From: Halomarina litorea
Lineage (GTDB): Archaea > Halobacteriota > Halobacteria > Halobacteriales > Haloarculaceae
DNA: 64,000 nt
NCBI RefSeq assembly: GCF_024227715.1
Contig: NZ_CP100449.1
Coordinates: 186,001-250,000 of the forward strand
Reading direction: 5' to 3'
This document shows, piece by piece, positions 36,556 to 45,248 of this stretch. A program made the position numbers and the translations under genes. Position 1 is the stretch's first letter; the number at the start of each line of letters is the position of its first letter. The notes below the pieces were generated by a model. It did no database searches, was not told the origin of the DNA, and was given only the letters and a program-made list of their open reading frames with translations.

Positions 36556-37538
36556 GGGCCCGTCCCCTCCCCGCCCCGCCCGATGCGGGCCGCGTAGTCG
36601 CCGATTTCGGGCGCGTCGTCGTCGAGGTAGTCGTTCGTCCAGAGGGCGTTCGGCGCGACGCCGCCGTCGAGGAGGTCCGTCTCGGCGAGCATCCCCGCGA
36701 GTCGACGCCACCGGTCGGGTTCGTGGGCGCCCCACCCGGCCCGCCGGACGTGGTCGGTGTACTGGAGGTCGGTCGCGGCCGCCTCGAACTTGCGGGTCGC
36801 TATCTCCCGGCGGCGTTCGAGGGTGGCGTTGCGTTCGACGAGAGCGTCGATTGCGGCCTCCGGGTCGTTCGTCGCCGCCGCCCACCCGCGGGCCGTCGCG
36901 CGCAGGAACGCCCGCGTCGCCTCCGGGTGGTCGCCCACGAACGCCCGGTTGCTCACGAGTGTCATCCCGTAGACGGCGAGGTGGTCGCCGACGGGGAGTT
37001 CGTCGGCGGTCCGCCCGTGTTCCCGTTCGAGTTCGAGGCCGTTCGTGACGACGCCGACGGCGGCGTCAACCGACCCGTCGAGCACCTGGTGCTGGACGCG
37101 GTGGTGCGTGTTCGGGTCCACGTCCTTCAGGTCCGCCTCGTCCGCGACTCCCGCCGATTCGAGTAGCTGTGCGGCGAGGATGCGGGTCTTCGTCGCGGAG
37201 GGGGCGACGGTCCGCCCGGCCAGTTGCTCGGGCGAGTCGAGTTCCTCCCCGAAGACGTCCCGGAGGGTGTAGATGGCGGCGGGCGTCTTCTTCGTCACCG
37301 CGGCGACGGCCAGCGGGTCGAACCCCTCGCTCTGCTTGGCGAGGACGGCGCTCGCCCCCGCCAGCCCGATGTCGGCCCGCCCGCGGGCGGCCTCCTCGGC
37401 GGCGAACGGCGACCCGTGGCCCTCCACGAAGCGCACGTCGAGTCCCTCCGCCTCGTAGAACCCCCGCGCCCGGGCGAGGAAGTACGGGGCCTGAAAGCCG
37501 TTCGGTTCCCAGTTGAGTTGGAAGTCGACGGCCGTCAT
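36552..37538 (-). CDS. NMT1/THI5-fold protein lacking a signal peptide
   Basis: 328 residues. Begins MTAVDFQLNWEPNGFQAPY, so the binding domain starts at once, with no export signal. LARARGFYEAEGLDV, GRADIGLAGAS and NALWTNDYLDDD align with the lipoprotein at 22687. Yeast THI5/NMT1, a cytosolic enzyme of this fold, makes the thiamine pyrimidine; a comparable cytosolic enzyme or binding role is possible here, but the THI5 active-site CCCFC-type motif is not seen. Coupled by ATGA to its upstream neighbour. Confidence 0.82.
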   Translation of the reverse strand: MTAVDFQLNWEPNGFQAPYFLARARGFYEAEGLDVRFVEGHGSPFAAEEAARGRADIGLAGASAVLAKQSEGFDPLAVAAVTKKTPAAIYTLRDVFGEELDSPEQLAGRTVAPSATKTRILAAQLLESAGVADEADLKDVDPNTHHRVQHQVLDGSVDAAVGVVTNGLELEREHGRTADELPVGDHLAVYGMTLVSNRAFVGDHPEATRAFLRATARGWAAATNDPEAAIDALVERNATLERRREIATRKFEAAATDLQYTDHVRRAGWGAHEPDRWRRLAGMLAETDLLDGGVAPNALWTNDYLDDDAPEIGDYAARIGRGGEGTGP

Positions 37539-38518
37539 GGGTCGGTGTGGAAGGTCCCCTCGGGGATGTGGTCGACGCCGAGTGCCGCCGGGCCGCCCAC
37601 CTCCAGCAGGTGGTCGAACAGCCGCTCCATCCCACGGACCGTCTCGCCGTTCCAGTCGCGGACGACCATGTCCCGCCAGCCGTCCCGCACCGCCCGGACG
37701 ACGTCGGGGTCGTCGTAGGTCATCAGCTCGCGGCCGACGACCTCCCAGTGTTCGTCCTCTTCGACGAGTCGGTCGACCACGTCGCGGTAGGCGCGCGTGA
37801 ACGCCCGGACCGTCTCCCGGTCCGAGTCGAGGAACGACTCGCTCGTGAGGAACGTCGAAATCGGGAGCTTTCGGTCGGTCCCCGAGAGTCGCTGGACGAG
37901 GTCCGAAACCGGGAACACCTCCTCGTAGGGGCCGTTCTCGGTTATCTCGGGGACGATGGGCCAGAACTGGAGGACGGCGTCCACCTCCCCGTCGTGGAGC
38001 ATCTCGGTGAGACCGACCTTCGACCCGGCCTCGACCGGAGTGGCCGTCTCGTCGGGGTCGAACCCGTGGTACTCCCGGCAGGCCGCCCGGACGAGTATCC
38101 AGTTCTTGTCGAGGCGGCGGACGACGCCGATTCGGTGGCCCGAGAGGTCCGCCAGCCCCTCGATGTCGGTATCCTCGGGTGCGACGAGTCCGCCGACGGT
38201 CCGACCGTAGGGGTGCACGGCGACGATTTCGGCACCCTCCGCCCGTTCGCGTGCCGTCGAGATGTAGTCGATGTCGATGAGGTCGGCCTCGCCGTCCTGC
38301 AGGCGGGCTTCCACGGTCTCCATCCCCCCCTCCAGCGCGTCAGAGACCAACTGCACGTCGAGGTGGAAGCCGTGCTCGTGGTCGAGGCCGAGGCGCTTCA
38401 TGGTGTAGAGCATGTACCGGGGGCTGCCGTTGTGCTCGAAGCGTGCCCGCATCACCGGCAGGTCCCCCCGACTCCCGTGGTGGGCGTCGAGGGCGGTCTG
38501 CTGTGTCTCGACGTTCAT
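37535..38518 (-). CDS. SsuA/NMT1-fold protein lacking a signal peptide
   Basis: 327 residues. The N-terminus is hydrophilic (MNVETQQTALDAHHGS) with no signal or lipobox. MRARFEHNGSPRYMLYTMKRLGL, DADLIDIDYIS-like segments, DLSGHRIGVVRRLDKNW and SKVGLTEMLHDGEVDAVLQFWP give the type 2 periplasmic-binding fold of the NMT1/SsuA group. Middle gene of three coupled paralogue-like genes, with ATGA overlaps on both sides. No ABC permease or ATPase adjoins them, so an enzymatic, chaperone or ligand-storage role in the cytoplasm is more likely than transport. Confidence 0.8.
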   Translation of the reverse strand: MNVETQQTALDAHHGSRGDLPVMRARFEHNGSPRYMLYTMKRLGLDHEHGFHLDVQLVSDALEGGMETVEARLQDGEADLIDIDYISTARERAEGAEIVAVHPYGRTVGGLVAPEDTDIEGLADLSGHRIGVVRRLDKNWILVRAACREYHGFDPDETATPVEAGSKVGLTEMLHDGEVDAVLQFWPIVPEITENGPYEEVFPVSDLVQRLSGTDRKLPISTFLTSESFLDSDRETVRAFTRAYRDVVDRLVEEDEHWEVVGRELMTYDDPDVVRAVRDGWRDMVVRDWNGETVRGMERLFDHLLEVGGPAALGVDHIPEGTFHTDP

Positions 38519-39411
38519 CGCTCGCCCCCCGCGACGATGGCCCGGATGTCGGCGTCCTCGGCGACGAGGCCACGCGCTTGCATCCACCGCAGGTGGGTGT
38601 CCAGTTCGTTCCGGTCGGCGAGTTCCGGCGTCTCGTAGGTCGGCACCTCGATGTCCTCGCGCAGGGCGTCGACGTCCACGCCCTCGAAGAGGTCCGGAGC
38701 GACGGACTCGTCGGCCCGGAGCATCGAGAGGTACTCCTCGCGGAAGGCGGCGGGGTCGGCGTTGATGTCCTCGACGGCCCGTGCGTACCCCCGGAGGAAG
38801 GCGGCGAGTTCCTCGTCCGAGAGGCCGTCGCCCCCGACGACGCCCATGTGGTTCTCGAACTCCATGATGCGACGGAACCCGAGGTGTTCGGCGAGGGTGC
38901 TCTGGGGTTCGAGGAGGGTGACGGCGTCCACCTCCCCCCCGCGCAGGGCGCGCAGGCGGTCGGTCGGCATCCCCTCGTGGACGAGGTCGATGCGGTCTTC
39001 GGGGACGTGCTCTTCCAGCGCCCGCATCGCGGTGTACTCCTGTCCGGTCCGTTCGTTGATGCCCACCGGGACGTCCGCGAGGTCCTCGGGCCCCTCGATG
39101 TCCTCGCGCCGGGTAAACACCGCGTAGGGCTGGTCGGCGAACGTCCCCTTGGCGACGATGCGGCCGTCGCCCATCTCCCACGTCCGCTTGAGCGACTCCC
39201 ACTTGCAGACGGGGTAGACGTCCACGTCGTAGTCGCCGGTCAGCGTCTCGTCCGCCGGGATGTACTTCCAGTCCACCTCCTCCCGTTCGCGTTCGACCAG
39301 TTCCACGTCGAGGCCCTCACGCTCGAAGTACCCCCGCTCGCTCGCCACCCGCTGAGGGAGCATGAACGAGAACGGGAGGTGGAACAGTCGAACTGTGCCA
39401 CTGGATGTCAT
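38515..39411 (-). CDS. NitT/TauT-fold protein lacking a signal peptide (first gene of operon)
   Basis: 298 residues. Begins MTSSGTVRLFHLPFSFMLPQRVASERGYFEREGLDVELV, i.e. the first strand of a type 2 binding-protein fold with no export signal. VPVGINERTGQEYTAMRALEE, RALRGGEVDAVTLLEP and a C-terminal DTHLRWMQARGLV fit the family. The fold also includes 4,5-dihydroxyphthalate decarboxylase-like enzymes, so an enzymatic role is possible. A TTAAGT element at 39436-39441 (minus strand) lies about 27 nt upstream of the ATG, so this is the operon head. Confidence 0.8.
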   Translation of the reverse strand: MTSSGTVRLFHLPFSFMLPQRVASERGYFEREGLDVELVEREREEVDWKYIPADETLTGDYDVDVYPVCKWESLKRTWEMGDGRIVAKGTFADQPYAVFTRREDIEGPEDLADVPVGINERTGQEYTAMRALEEHVPEDRIDLVHEGMPTDRLRALRGGEVDAVTLLEPQSTLAEHLGFRRIMEFENHMGVVGGDGLSDEELAAFLRGYARAVEDINADPAAFREEYLSMLRADESVAPDLFEGVDVDALREDIEVPTYETPELADRNELDTHLRWMQARGLVAEDADIRAIVAGGER

Positions 39412-39496
39412 GCGAGTTACTAGCTACCACTAGCGCCACTTAACGGTTCTGCAGGAACCTTTATGACATTGAGACATCTGTGTGGCAGGTGCTACC

Positions 39497-39871
39497 ATGA
39501 ATATCGTCACGGAGGACGATCGCGACCCGACCGAGGTGGCACAGGACGTCTTCCTGTCCGACCTCGCGGGGGGCGAACGGGCGTCGATGAAGTTCTGGCG
39601 GGTCGAACCGGGAGCGCGCCTCCCGGTCCACGACCACGAGAACGAGCAGGTCGGGTTCGTCATCAGCGGCACGCTGACCGCTCTCGTCGAGGGCGAGGAA
39701 CGACCGCTCCGGCCCGGCGACTCCTACGTCTTCCCGGGCGGGGAGCGTCACGGCGCGGAGAACCGCGGCGACGAACCGGCCGTCGGCATCGGCGTCCTCA
39801 GCCCCCCGCGCGAGGAACCGGACTGGGGAAAGGGGGAGCGCGAACCGCCCATCGCCGGGTCCGACGACTGA
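39497..39871 (+). CDS. Cupin domain protein
   Basis: 124 residues. A single small beta-barrel cupin: PVHDHENEQVGFVISG supplies the first metal-binding motif (His-x-His...Glu) and GDSYVFPGGERHGAEN the second (His). The family includes small dioxygenases, isomerases and sugar or metabolite sensors. Divergent from the NMT1-fold operon (86 nt between starts), so it may act on or sense the same compound. Start ATG at 39497. Confidence 0.85.
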   Translation: MNIVTEDDRDPTEVAQDVFLSDLAGGERASMKFWRVEPGARLPVHDHENEQVGFVISGTLTALVEGEERPLRPGDSYVFPGGERHGAENRGDEPAVGIGVLSPPREEPDWGKGEREPPIAGSDD

Positions 39872-39884
39872 GCGCTCTCCTCAC

Positions 39885-41576
39885 TCACTCCACGCGCGAC
39901 CGGGGGACGGTGCCGTCGTCGTCCCACCCGCGTTTCTCGTAGTACTCGTCGAGAGCCGCCTCGAACCCCGGCAGGTCGTAGGGGAGGGCGTCGTCGCGCC
40001 GGTCGAACCCGCGCCGGTTGTTGAAGTGCCGTTCGAGGTCGACGACCCGCGCGCCCACGGCCTGCAGCGAGTCCACGTCCGTATCGAGGAGGGCGGCGAG
40101 TCGGTCCTCGCCAACCACGTCCCGCGAGAACCGACAGCAGATGGCCGAGTCGAGGACGGCGTTCCGGTTCTCCGTCTCGACCAGTCGCTCGGCCTTCCCC
40201 GCGAACCCCGTCGGGTCGAGGGCGTCGTCGGGGCCGACCAGCGGGTACTCGTAGACGTACATGCTCCCGTAGAGGTGGTCCGCACCCCGGTTCGACGTGG
40301 CGAACGCGAGCGCCTGCCCGTTCAGGGTGCGCCCGTCGTGGGCGGCGAATTCCATCCCCTTCGCCGTCCAGTTCTCCACGTCCAGTCGCCCGTGCGCGCG
40401 GTCGACACCCTCCGCCAACAGGTCGCCGACCCCCTCGCGACGGGCGATCTTGCCGACGAGGTCCGTGACGAGGTCGACGTCCCCGAACGCCCCCTCGCTG
40501 GCGAGGTAGGCGGAGACGGTGTCACCGCAAGAGATGGTGTCCATCCCGAATTCGTCGCACAGGTCGTTGGCGTGCATCACGTCCACGACGTCGTCCACGC
40601 CGGCGTTCGACCCGAACGCCATCACCGTCTCGAACTCCGGCCCCTCCGTCTCGACGCCGCGTTCTTCGTCTCTCGTGGGGAGTTTGCAGGCGAACGCGCA
40701 CTGCGAGCAGGTGCCCTTCCTGTACTTCTTGGCCTCGACGGCGTCTCCCCCCACGTCCGCGGCCCCCTCGAAGGCCAGTTCCGAGAAGTAGCGCGTCGGG
40801 AGCGCACCCACCTCGTCGGCGTACGTCGTCAACCCGGCCGTCCCCTGCCGACGCATCACGCTGTCGCTGGTCGCGGCCCCCCGGTGGACGGCATCGGCTA
40901 CCGCCTCGCCGCTCTCATCGTCCTCGCTCACCTCCCCGCCGACGTCGACGTCCGGCGTCGAGTCGCCGTCGAAGGTGAGGAGTTTGACGTTCTTCGCGCC
41001 GAGGACGGCGCCCAGTCCCCCGCGCCCGAACGCGCGGGACTCGCTGGTCATGACGGCGGCGAAGCGGACGCGGTTCTCGCCGGCGGGGCCGACGCACGCG
41101 ACGTGTTCGGCCCCCTGTCCGTGGCGCTCCTCGACGTGGTCGGTCACCTCGGAGGTGAGCGCCCCCCGCAGGTCAGGGACCGGTTCGACCCGGACCCCGT
41201 CGTCGCGGACGTGGACCGCCACGAGTTCGTCGCTCGCGCCGACGAGTTCGACGGCGCTGTAGCCCGTCGCGCCGAAGTTCCGCGAGAGGAACCCGCCCGC
41301 GTTCGAGGAGCAGAGGCCGCCGGTCAGCGGCGAGAGGCCGGTACACGAGAGCCGGCCGGTGAAACTCGTCCGCGAGGACTGGAGCGGTCCCGTCGCGAAG
41401 ACGAGGCGGTTCTCGGCACCGAACGGGTCGGCGTCGAACGGGATGCGCTCGTGGGCGAGGCGCGTGCCGACGCCGCGTCCCCCGACGAACCGTTCGAGGA
41501 CGTGGTCCACGTCGGACTCGTGTGTCTCCCCGGTCCCCACGTCGACAGTCAGCAGTGGTCCCGTCGCGTGCAACAT
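39885..41576 (-). CDS. aor: Aldehyde:ferredoxin oxidoreductase (tungsten enzyme)
   Basis: 563 residues (AOR family usually about 600). N-terminal RFVGGRGVGTRL and SRNFGATGY are AOR_N signatures for the bis-pterin tungsten cofactor; the [4Fe-4S] motif CSQCAFAC lies near residue 300 and a further Cys pair (AICC) near 500. It oxidises aldehydes to acids and reduces ferredoxin in the cytoplasm. It could take the aldehydes made by the PQQ dehydrogenases and hand electrons to the ferredoxins at 20929 or 27984 (inference). ATG at 41576 gives MLHATGPLLTVDVG; the open frame upstream is not conserved. Confidence 0.9.
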   Translation of the reverse strand: MLHATGPLLTVDVGTGETHESDVDHVLERFVGGRGVGTRLAHERIPFDADPFGAENRLVFATGPLQSSRTSFTGRLSCTGLSPLTGGLCSSNAGGFLSRNFGATGYSAVELVGASDELVAVHVRDDGVRVEPVPDLRGALTSEVTDHVEERHGQGAEHVACVGPAGENRVRFAAVMTSESRAFGRGGLGAVLGAKNVKLLTFDGDSTPDVDVGGEVSEDDESGEAVADAVHRGAATSDSVMRRQGTAGLTTYADEVGALPTRYFSELAFEGAADVGGDAVEAKKYRKGTCSQCAFACKLPTRDEERGVETEGPEFETVMAFGSNAGVDDVVDVMHANDLCDEFGMDTISCGDTVSAYLASEGAFGDVDLVTDLVGKIARREGVGDLLAEGVDRAHGRLDVENWTAKGMEFAAHDGRTLNGQALAFATSNRGADHLYGSMYVYEYPLVGPDDALDPTGFAGKAERLVETENRNAVLDSAICCRFSRDVVGEDRLAALLDTDVDSLQAVGARVVDLERHFNNRRGFDRRDDALPYDLPGFEAALDEYYEKRGWDDDGTVPRSRVE

Positions 41577-41657
41577 CGAGTCAGGCGAGTGACCACACGC
41601 GAATAACGCTTCCGCGTGTCGGCGAAGCTTCAACTGTCCTCCCGCCGAGGGGGGTGC

Positions 41658-42083
41658 ATGGACGCCGTCGACCACATCAACCTCGACGTCGACCGCCTCG
41701 ACGACTGTTACGAGTTCTACGACGAGGTGCTCGGCCTCGAACTGCTCCGCCCCCCCTCGGACTTCGAGGGCGACCACGCCATGTTCGAGGCGGGCGACAC
41801 CGTCGTCACCCTCGCGGAGACGGGCCGCGCCGAAGGGTGGGACGAACGGGGACTCGACCACCCCCTCGACAAGGCCCACGTCGCGTTCGCGACGGACCGC
41901 GAGGACTACGAGTCCCTCGTCGCCGAACTCGACGGGCAGTTCCCCAAGCAGGGTCCCTACGACTGGGGCGACTTCGAGGGGTTCTACTTCCTCGACCCGG
42001 ACGGCAACCTCCTCGAAGTCGTCACGTACGACGCGCCCGACCCGGCCCACGAGCGAACGCTCCTCACCCACGACGACGTGTGA
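41658..42083 (+). CDS. VOC-family (glyoxalase/dioxygenase-fold) protein
   Basis: 141 residues. VDHINLDVDRLDDCYEFYDEVLGLEL and HVAFATDREDYESLVAEL then FYFLDPDGNLLEVVTYD give the two beta-alpha-beta-beta-beta units with His, Glu metal ligands. Could be a glyoxalase I-like, epimerase or ring-cleavage type enzyme. Divergent from AOR (81 nt between the starts). Start ATG at 41658. Confidence 0.85.
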   Translation: MDAVDHINLDVDRLDDCYEFYDEVLGLELLRPPSDFEGDHAMFEAGDTVVTLAETGRAEGWDERGLDHPLDKAHVAFATDREDYESLVAELDGQFPKQGPYDWGDFEGFYFLDPDGNLLEVVTYDAPDPAHERTLLTHDDV

Positions 42084-42658
42084 AGTCGCGGGGCGTCCCG
42101 CCGTTCTCTCCTGTCCTCCCCCCACCGACGGGGCCGTCCGTCGGTCGCCTCTCCACACTCCAACTCACCGTCAGTTTATTCGGGGGAATACTGCCGGGTC
42201 TTACAGCGATACGGTTGTAACACCGTACGTCGGAGCGTGCTCGCCCGATATTCGACAGGTATCAGAACGTTTCCGAACCAATTGTGACCAGATGGTCGAT
42301 AATTACGTCGAACGGTGCAAACTTTCCTGCCACATCCGACGAAGTTATCACGTACCGCGTGGCGGAAATCCCCCCGATGGCGGTGGATCCGCGCTCGTCC
42401 TAACCGACAGGTGATAATATACGGATTCCTGATACTGGCGCGTGTTTACTAATGGATGCTGATGAGAATTTGTGACGAGTTGTCACTGACCACGGGTGAG
42501 ACTCACTGACGTCCCGGCCGGTCCGGCCGCGCACCTGCCCGGCGGTGGGAATCCGGTTGTGGAAGGGGTTGCGCCGACCGATACCTATTAGCACGCGGGG
42601 ACAGAGCATCGGTCACAATGGTACCACGACACACGCGACGGTATCGGAGGGCGGACGA
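42084..42658. other. Intergenic region with an A/T-rich island
   Basis: 575 bp without a convincing gene. From about 42160 to 42480 the base composition is clearly less GC-rich than the rest of the window. It contains a 6-bp-arm inverted repeat TACGGT...ACCGTA (42210-42227), ATAATTA- and ATAATATA-like stretches, and a CCTATTA element at 42584-42590 that is probably the promoter of the downstream operon. No IS ends, integrase or tRNA are seen. Confidence 0.5.
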
Positions 42659-42668
42659 GTGGCGGTAA
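42618..42668 (+). other. Possible 16-codon leader mini-ORF overlapping the HMG-CoA-synthase-like start
   Basis: ATG at 42618 lies about 30 nt after the CCTATTA element, so it could be the leaderless first codon of the transcript. The frame (MVPRHTRRYRRADEWR) ends at TAA 42666-42668, overlapping the GTG start at 42659. A GGAGG before that GTG would allow re-initiation. Same length and overlap style as the frame before surE; not a recognised peptide. Confidence 0.3.
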
Positions 42669-43654
42669 TCGACGGTCACGGCGGGTACGTCCCGCTGTAC
42701 CGCGTCGAGCGCTCGGCGGTCGCAGAACAGTTCGGCGGGTCCGCCAGCGGCGAGAGTGCGGTGCCCGCACGCGACGAGAACCACGTCACGATGGCCTGCG
42801 AGGCGGCGGAGACGGCGCTCGCCCGTTCGTCGGCGTCGGCGGCCGACCTCGACGCGGTGTTCTCCGCGAGCATCACCGACCGGTTCGCCGAACACGGCAT
42901 CGCGGCGCAGGTGGCCTACCGACTGGCGGCGACGGGCGACCTGCGGACGGGCGACTTCCGCGCGACGACGCGGGCGACGACGGACGCGTTGGGCGCGGCC
43001 CGGACGCTCGCGGACGCAGGCGAGACGGTGATGGCCGTCGCGGTGGACGTCCTCCCCGCCGACCCGGTCGCCGACGGGTCGCCGGAGGCAGGGGCGGGCG
43101 CGGCGGCGTTCGTTCTCAGCGAGGACGCGACCGACCCCGTGGCGACCGTCACGGGTGCCGGCAGCGAGACGACCGGGTTCGTCGAGCGCCACCGCGAACA
43201 CGGCGCGGTTGCCGAGGAGGGTGACGCCCGCTTCGAGCGCCGACACGGCGTCCCCGACGCCGTCGCCCCGGCTATCGACCGCGCCCTCGACGGGAGCGAG
43301 GCCCCGGAGAAGGCCGTCGCGGGCGCACCCTCGACGCGCCTCGCACGGACCGCGCTCCGCGGCGTGGACGCCGAGACGGTCTCGACGTTCGACTCGATCG
43401 GGTTCGCCGGGTGCGCGGGCGTGGCACTCGACCTCGTCCACCTCCTCGAAACCGCGGGGGAGGGCGAGTCCGTCCTCGCCGTGAACTACGGCGCTGGCGG
43501 TGCGGACGCCCTCGCCCTGGAGACGGGAAGGGGCGTCGAGCGAACCGAGGGGCTGACCGTCGCCGACCTCCTCGACGCCAAGGAGTACGTCACCTACGCG
43601 AAGCATCTGGAGTACCGCGAACCCGTCGAGTACCAGGGGGTGAGCGGGGCATGA
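42659..43654 (+). CDS. HMG-CoA-synthase-like protein lacking catalytic Cys/His
   Basis: 331 residues from GTG 42659, giving VAVIDGHGGYVPLYRVER, which matches the archaeal HMG-CoA synthase N-terminus (VGIVGYGAYIPRYR-like). The thiolase-like double fold continues to NYGAGGADALALE near the end. Where active enzymes have the catalytic Cys (ACKAGT), this protein reads RATTRATTDAL (about 101-111), and the HQPNGKFP-like His segment reads GAPSTRLART. It heads an operon with a DUF35 protein and a thiolase, the partners of HMG-CoA synthase in archaeal acetoacetyl-CoA channelling complexes. Either a non-catalytic partner or a variant acting on other acyl-CoAs. Confidence 0.75.
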   Translation: MAVIDGHGGYVPLYRVERSAVAEQFGGSASGESAVPARDENHVTMACEAAETALARSSASAADLDAVFSASITDRFAEHGIAAQVAYRLAATGDLRTGDFRATTRATTDALGAARTLADAGETVMAVAVDVLPADPVADGSPEAGAGAAAFVLSEDATDPVATVTGAGSETTGFVERHREHGAVAEEGDARFERRHGVPDAVAPAIDRALDGSEAPEKAVAGAPSTRLARTALRGVDAETVSTFDSIGFAGCAGVALDLVHLLETAGEGESVLAVNYGAGGADALALETGRGVERTEGLTVADLLDAKEYVTYAKHLEYREPVEYQGVSGA

Positions 43655-44091
43655 GCGGCCCGCGCTACCACCGGACCAGAGCGCAGGACCAGCGACTCGT
43701 CGGCTTCGAGTGCACCGACTGCGGGTGGGTCGCCTACCCCGACGAACGGCGTACCTGCAAATCCTGCGGGGCGGCCCCCGCCGAGTTCGAGGAGGTGGCC
43801 CTCGCCACGCGCGGCGAGATTCAGACGTTCGTCGTCCAGCAGTACCTCCCCGACGACATCGAGACGCCACAACCGGTCGCCGTCGTGGACCTGCCACAGG
43901 TCGACGGCGAAGGGGAGGCAGCGCGGGTGTACGGTCTGCTCACCGAGTCGTCACTGGAGGAAATAGACGTCGGGACTGAGGTGGACGCCCGCTTCCGCGA
44001 GATGTTCGCGGACGGGACGCGCCCGGTCAACTCCTTCAAGTTCAGCGTCCCACGTGCCGACAAGGCCGGCGACGGGGGTGACGGCGAGTGA
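43651..44091 (+). CDS. DUF35 (zinc ribbon + OB-fold) acyl-CoA-binding scaffold protein
   Basis: 146 residues. Zinc ribbon CTDCGWVAYPDERRTCKSCG at about 22-41, then an OB-fold (GEIQTFVVQQYLP, VAVVDLPQVDG, VDARFREM). In archaea such proteins bridge acetoacetyl-CoA thiolase and HMG-CoA synthase. It overlaps both neighbours by 4 nt (ATGA upstream, GTGA downstream), so the three genes are made in step. Confidence 0.9.
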   Translation: MSGPRYHRTRAQDQRLVGFECTDCGWVAYPDERRTCKSCGAAPAEFEEVALATRGEIQTFVVQQYLPDDIETPQPVAVVDLPQVDGEGEAARVYGLLTESSLEEIDVGTEVDARFREMFADGTRPVNSFKFSVPRADKAGDGGDGE

Positions 44092-45248
44092 ACGACGCCT
44101 ACGTCGTCGGCGCGGGCATGATCGACTTCGGCGAGCACTACGACCAGTCGTTCGACGACCTGCTGGAGTCGGCGTACCTCGCCTTGCTGGACGACGTCGA
44201 CCACGGCATCGACCCGCAGGCGGACATCGACGCCGCGTGGTACGGCACCATCGACATCGCGGGCGAGGGGTCCTCGGGGGCGTCCGTCGCCCACGCGACG
44301 GGCCTCTTCGAGAAGCCCATCACGCGCGTCGAGAACGCGTGTGCGACCGGGAGCGACGCTTTCCGCAACGCCTCGCTCGCGGTGCGCGCGGGCGCCGCGG
44401 ACGTCGCCCTCGTCATCGGCGCGGAGAAGATGCTCGACGACACCGCCGGCCTCATCGGGAGCGCGGCGCTCGAACGCCTCTGGCGCGGGCGCGGCGTGAC
44501 GATGCCCGCCTACTTCGGGATGCGCGCCACGCGCCACATGGACCAGTACGACACCACGCGCGAGCAGATCGCACAGGTCTCGGTCAAGAACCACGAGAAC
44601 GGGACGAAGTACCCCCACGCCCACCAGCAGTTCGAGTGCTCCGTCAAGGACGTCACGGAGTCACCGACGGTGAGCTACCCGCTCAACCTCTACGACTGCT
44701 GTCCCGTCACCGACGGGGCGTGTGCCGTCCTCGTCGCGAACGAGGACCGCGCCCGGGAGTTCACCGACGACCCCATCCGACACGCCGGCTTCGGCCTGTC
44801 CTCGGACAGTTTCCAGCGTGGCGGCGACGCGGCGCTGACGAACTTCCCGGCCTCCCGGCACGCCTCGCGGGCGGCCTACGAGATGGCGGGCATCGCGCCC
44901 GGCGACGTCGACGTCGCGGAGGTCCACGACTGTTTCTCCATCACGGAACTCGTCACCTACGAGGACCTCGGGTTCTGCGAGGAGGGGCAGGGCGGGCAGT
45001 TCGTCGAAGAGGGCCGCTCGGCGCTCGACGGCGACACGCCCGTCAACCCCTCGGGCGGCCTGCTATCGAAGGGCCATCCCATCGGCGCGACGGGCGTCGC
45101 GCAGGTGGCGGAGATATACGAGCAACTGCGCGGCGAGGCGGGCGACGTGCAGGTCGACGACCCGCAGGTCGGCCTCCAGCACAACATCGGCATCGGGCGC
45201 AACGCCACCGGCGCAGTGAGTTGCGTCAACGTCCTGCAACGGCCCTGA
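44088..45248 (+). CDS. Thiolase-family acetyl-CoA acyltransferase
   Basis: 386 residues, from GTG 44088. The nucleophile Cys lies in ENACATGSDAF (about residue 85), HDCFSITEL near 280, and NPSGGLLSKGHPIGATG near 325 holds the second His and the CoA-loop glycines; a C-terminal CVNVL closes it. This is the SCP-x/archaeal acetoacetyl-CoA thiolase type that works with DUF35. Together with the two preceding genes it suggests condensation or thiolysis of acetoacetyl-CoA-like substrates, for either mevalonate synthesis or degradation. Confidence 0.9.
   Translation: MNDAYVVGAGMIDFGEHYDQSFDDLLESAYLALLDDVDHGIDPQADIDAAWYGTIDIAGEGSSGASVAHATGLFEKPITRVENACATGSDAFRNASLAVRAGAADVALVIGAEKMLDDTAGLIGSAALERLWRGRGVTMPAYFGMRATRHMDQYDTTREQIAQVSVKNHENGTKYPHAHQQFECSVKDVTESPTVSYPLNLYDCCPVTDGACAVLVANEDRAREFTDDPIRHAGFGLSSDSFQRGGDAALTNFPASRHASRAAYEMAGIAPGDVDVAEVHDCFSITELVTYEDLGFCEEGQGGQFVEEGRSALDGDTPVNPSGGLLSKGHPIGATGVAQVAEIYEQLRGEAGDVQVDDPQVGLQHNIGIGRNATGAVSCVNVLQRP

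Noticed and set aside
36552-39411. The three signal-less proteins as ordinary ABC substrate-binding lipoproteins
   Set aside because: No Tat/Sec signal or lipobox, first residues belong to the first fold strand, and no permease or ATPase adjoins.
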